In this document: positions 33,300 through 34,045 of the stretch, one piece after another | Numbering within the stretch: position 1 is the first letter of the stretch | How the letters are laid out: each line of letters starts with the position of its first letter | From: an uncultured Caulobacterales bacterium | GTDB taxonomy: Bacteria; Pseudomonadota; Alphaproteobacteria; Caulobacterales; Caulobacteraceae | Direction: 5' to 3' | Assembly: GCA_903837135.1 (NCBI GenBank) | Contig: CAILTK010000092.1 | Location: forward strand, 1 to 34,045 | DNA length: 34,045 bases | Made by a program: the position numbers and the translations under genes | The notes under the pieces: model-generated | The model's input: the letters and a program-made list of their open reading frames with translations, nothing else | What the model was told of the DNA's origin: nothing | Databases searched by the model: none

Positions 33300-33382
33300 C
33301 CGGGGTTGGGGGTGTAAGGGCCGCGGCCGAAGCGAAAAGCGCGCGGAGGCGCCTCCCGCTCTCGTCCGTCGCCGTCCTGCAC

Positions 33383-33946
33383 TCACCTCTCCCGGCCTCT
33401 CCCCCTTCGAGGGGGAGAGGAGCCCCGCCAGTCCTCCGCGGTCTGTCCCCAGCAGTCCACCGGCTTGCTGACCGGCTCGGGCAGCATGGCGACGCGGAGG
33501 ATCCGCGCGCCCAGCCGCTGCGCCACCGCGGCGGAGGGGGTGTTGGCGCTTTCGATGCAGTGGATCACTTCGCGCCAGCCCAGGGTGTCGAAGGCGAAGG
33601 CGACGCAGGCGGAGGCGGCCTCGGTGGCGTAGCCCTTGCCCTGGGCCTCGTGGGTCAGGGCCCAGCCGACCTCGGTCCCGGGCCAGCCCTCGGGGTGATG
33701 GCAGCCGATGCGGCCGACGAACCGGCCGGTCTCGCGCTCCCGCACCATGAAGAAGCCAAAGCCGTGGATCGCCCACACCCCCGCGGTCACCATGAAGGTG
33801 CGCCAGGCCACCGCCCGCGATTGCGCCCCGCCCAGCATCCGCATCACCCGCTCATCCCCCTGCAGGGCCGCGAACGCGTCGAAATCCGCCGCGGTGGGCG
33901 GGGTGAGGACCAACCGTTCGGTTTCAAGACTTGGTCCGAGCTCCAT
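33383..33946 (-). CDS. GNAT family N-acetyltransferase (RimJ-like)
   Basis: About 187 residues from the ATG at 33946 (AAAAGGG 9 nt upstream); in-frame ATGs at 33955 and 33973 would add a few residues. Opens LETERLVLTPPTAADFDAFAALQGDE, then FMVRERETGRFVGRIGCHHPEG, VGWALTHEAQGKGYATEAASACVAFAF (the acetyl-CoA-binding Q/RxxGxG/A loop) and CIESANTPSAAVAQRLGAR. It transfers acetyl from acetyl-CoA to an amine, possibly a protein N-terminus. The last ~13 residues (SSPPRRGRGRER) are encoded by the palindrome at 33396-33420 and are likely non-native. Confidence 0.87.
   Translation of the reverse strand: MELGPSLETERLVLTPPTAADFDAFAALQGDERVMRMLGGAQSRAVAWRTFMVTAGVWAIHGFGFFMVRERETGRFVGRIGCHHPEGWPGTEVGWALTHEAQGKGYATEAASACVAFAFDTLGWREVIHCIESANTPSAAVAQRLGARILRVAMLPEPVSKPVDCWGQTAEDWRGSSPPRRGRGRER
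33396..33420. repeat. 25-bp perfect palindrome inside the GNAT 3' end
   Basis: CCTCTCCCCCT - TCG - AGGGGGAGAGG. It forms a strong hairpin in both orientations and lies within the last codons of the acetyltransferase, between it and the receptor on the other strand. Confidence 0.75.
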
Positions 33947-33960
33947 CCCTAACATCCCTT

Positions 33961-34045
33961 TTTGTCCGCTCATCCCGGCGAATGCCGGGACCCAGATCCT
34001 ATGGCGCAGCGGGAGCTCGGCTGGCGCCCTCTTTCCCTCTGAAAG
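33961..34045. repeat. Partial palindromic repeat at the window's right end
   Basis: TCATCCCGG followed by CGAATGCCGGGACCCAGAT, matching the left arm style of the element at 19591-19731. CCCGGC and GCCGGG (33974-33989) form its inner hairpin. Cut off by the window edge. Confidence 0.5.

Noticed and set aside
1-34045. CRISPR arrays, tRNA or rRNA genes
   Set aside because: No regularly spaced short repeats, no cloverleaf with TTCGAAT-type arm, and no rRNA-like sequence seen on either strand.

Overview
The window looks like chromosomal DNA of a high-GC alphaproteobacterium, most likely Caulobacteraceae (Caulobacter/Phenylobacterium-like). The pointers are two large TonB-dependent receptors, a LacI regulator beside one of them, Rv0623-type VapB, and dispersed palindromic repeats of the alphaproteobacterial AACCGGTT type. 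This placement is an inference; the window has no rRNA, tRNA or core housekeeping gene to fix it.

Region 1 (1-9114) is an accessory module bounded by two nearly identical ~140-bp, MITE-like direct repeats. It encodes a sigma-70-family factor and a membrane protein that is probably its anti-sigma factor, with a periplasmic DUF4189 tail. With them are exported or membrane proteins of unknown function, a DUF4344 (HETGH) metallopeptidase and a protein with two NADAR domains in tandem. Five intergenic sites with the core GTCCGTCT (one GTCCGGCT), preceded about 13 nt upstream by an A/T-rich stretch, stand before almost every transcription unit of the module, including both sides of the divergent sigma-factor promoter region. 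I read this as a self-contained sigma factor plus regulon, and it is my main candidate for an undescribed system.

Region 2 (9122-20236) is ordinary envelope and metabolism. A LacI regulator is divergent from a TonB receptor followed by a UshA-like 5'-nucleotidase homologue that has lost its catalytic His/Asp dyad. After these come a hemolysin III/PAQR membrane protein, a LuxR-HTH/VOC fusion, a SIMPL-domain protein, an S9 peptidase and a small exported protein.

Region 3 (20388-29471) is a defence-like nuclease cluster: an orphan VapB antitoxin, a short protein resembling the N-terminus of an HNH endonuclease, and an Mrr-type endonuclease. Convergent with these is a coupled three-gene operon: a large adenine-type DNA methyltransferase, a DEAD/DEAH helicase broken by a one-base deletion, and a GIY-YIG (T5orf172-like) nuclease. 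A complete HNH endonuclease lies upstream of the methyltransferase. Inverted copies of a palindromic repeat lie on both sides of the cluster.

Region 4 (29716-34045) holds a VOC protein, a second TonB receptor and a GNAT acetyltransferase, separated by palindromic repeats. I found no CRISPR array, transposase, integrase, tRNA or recognised riboswitch.
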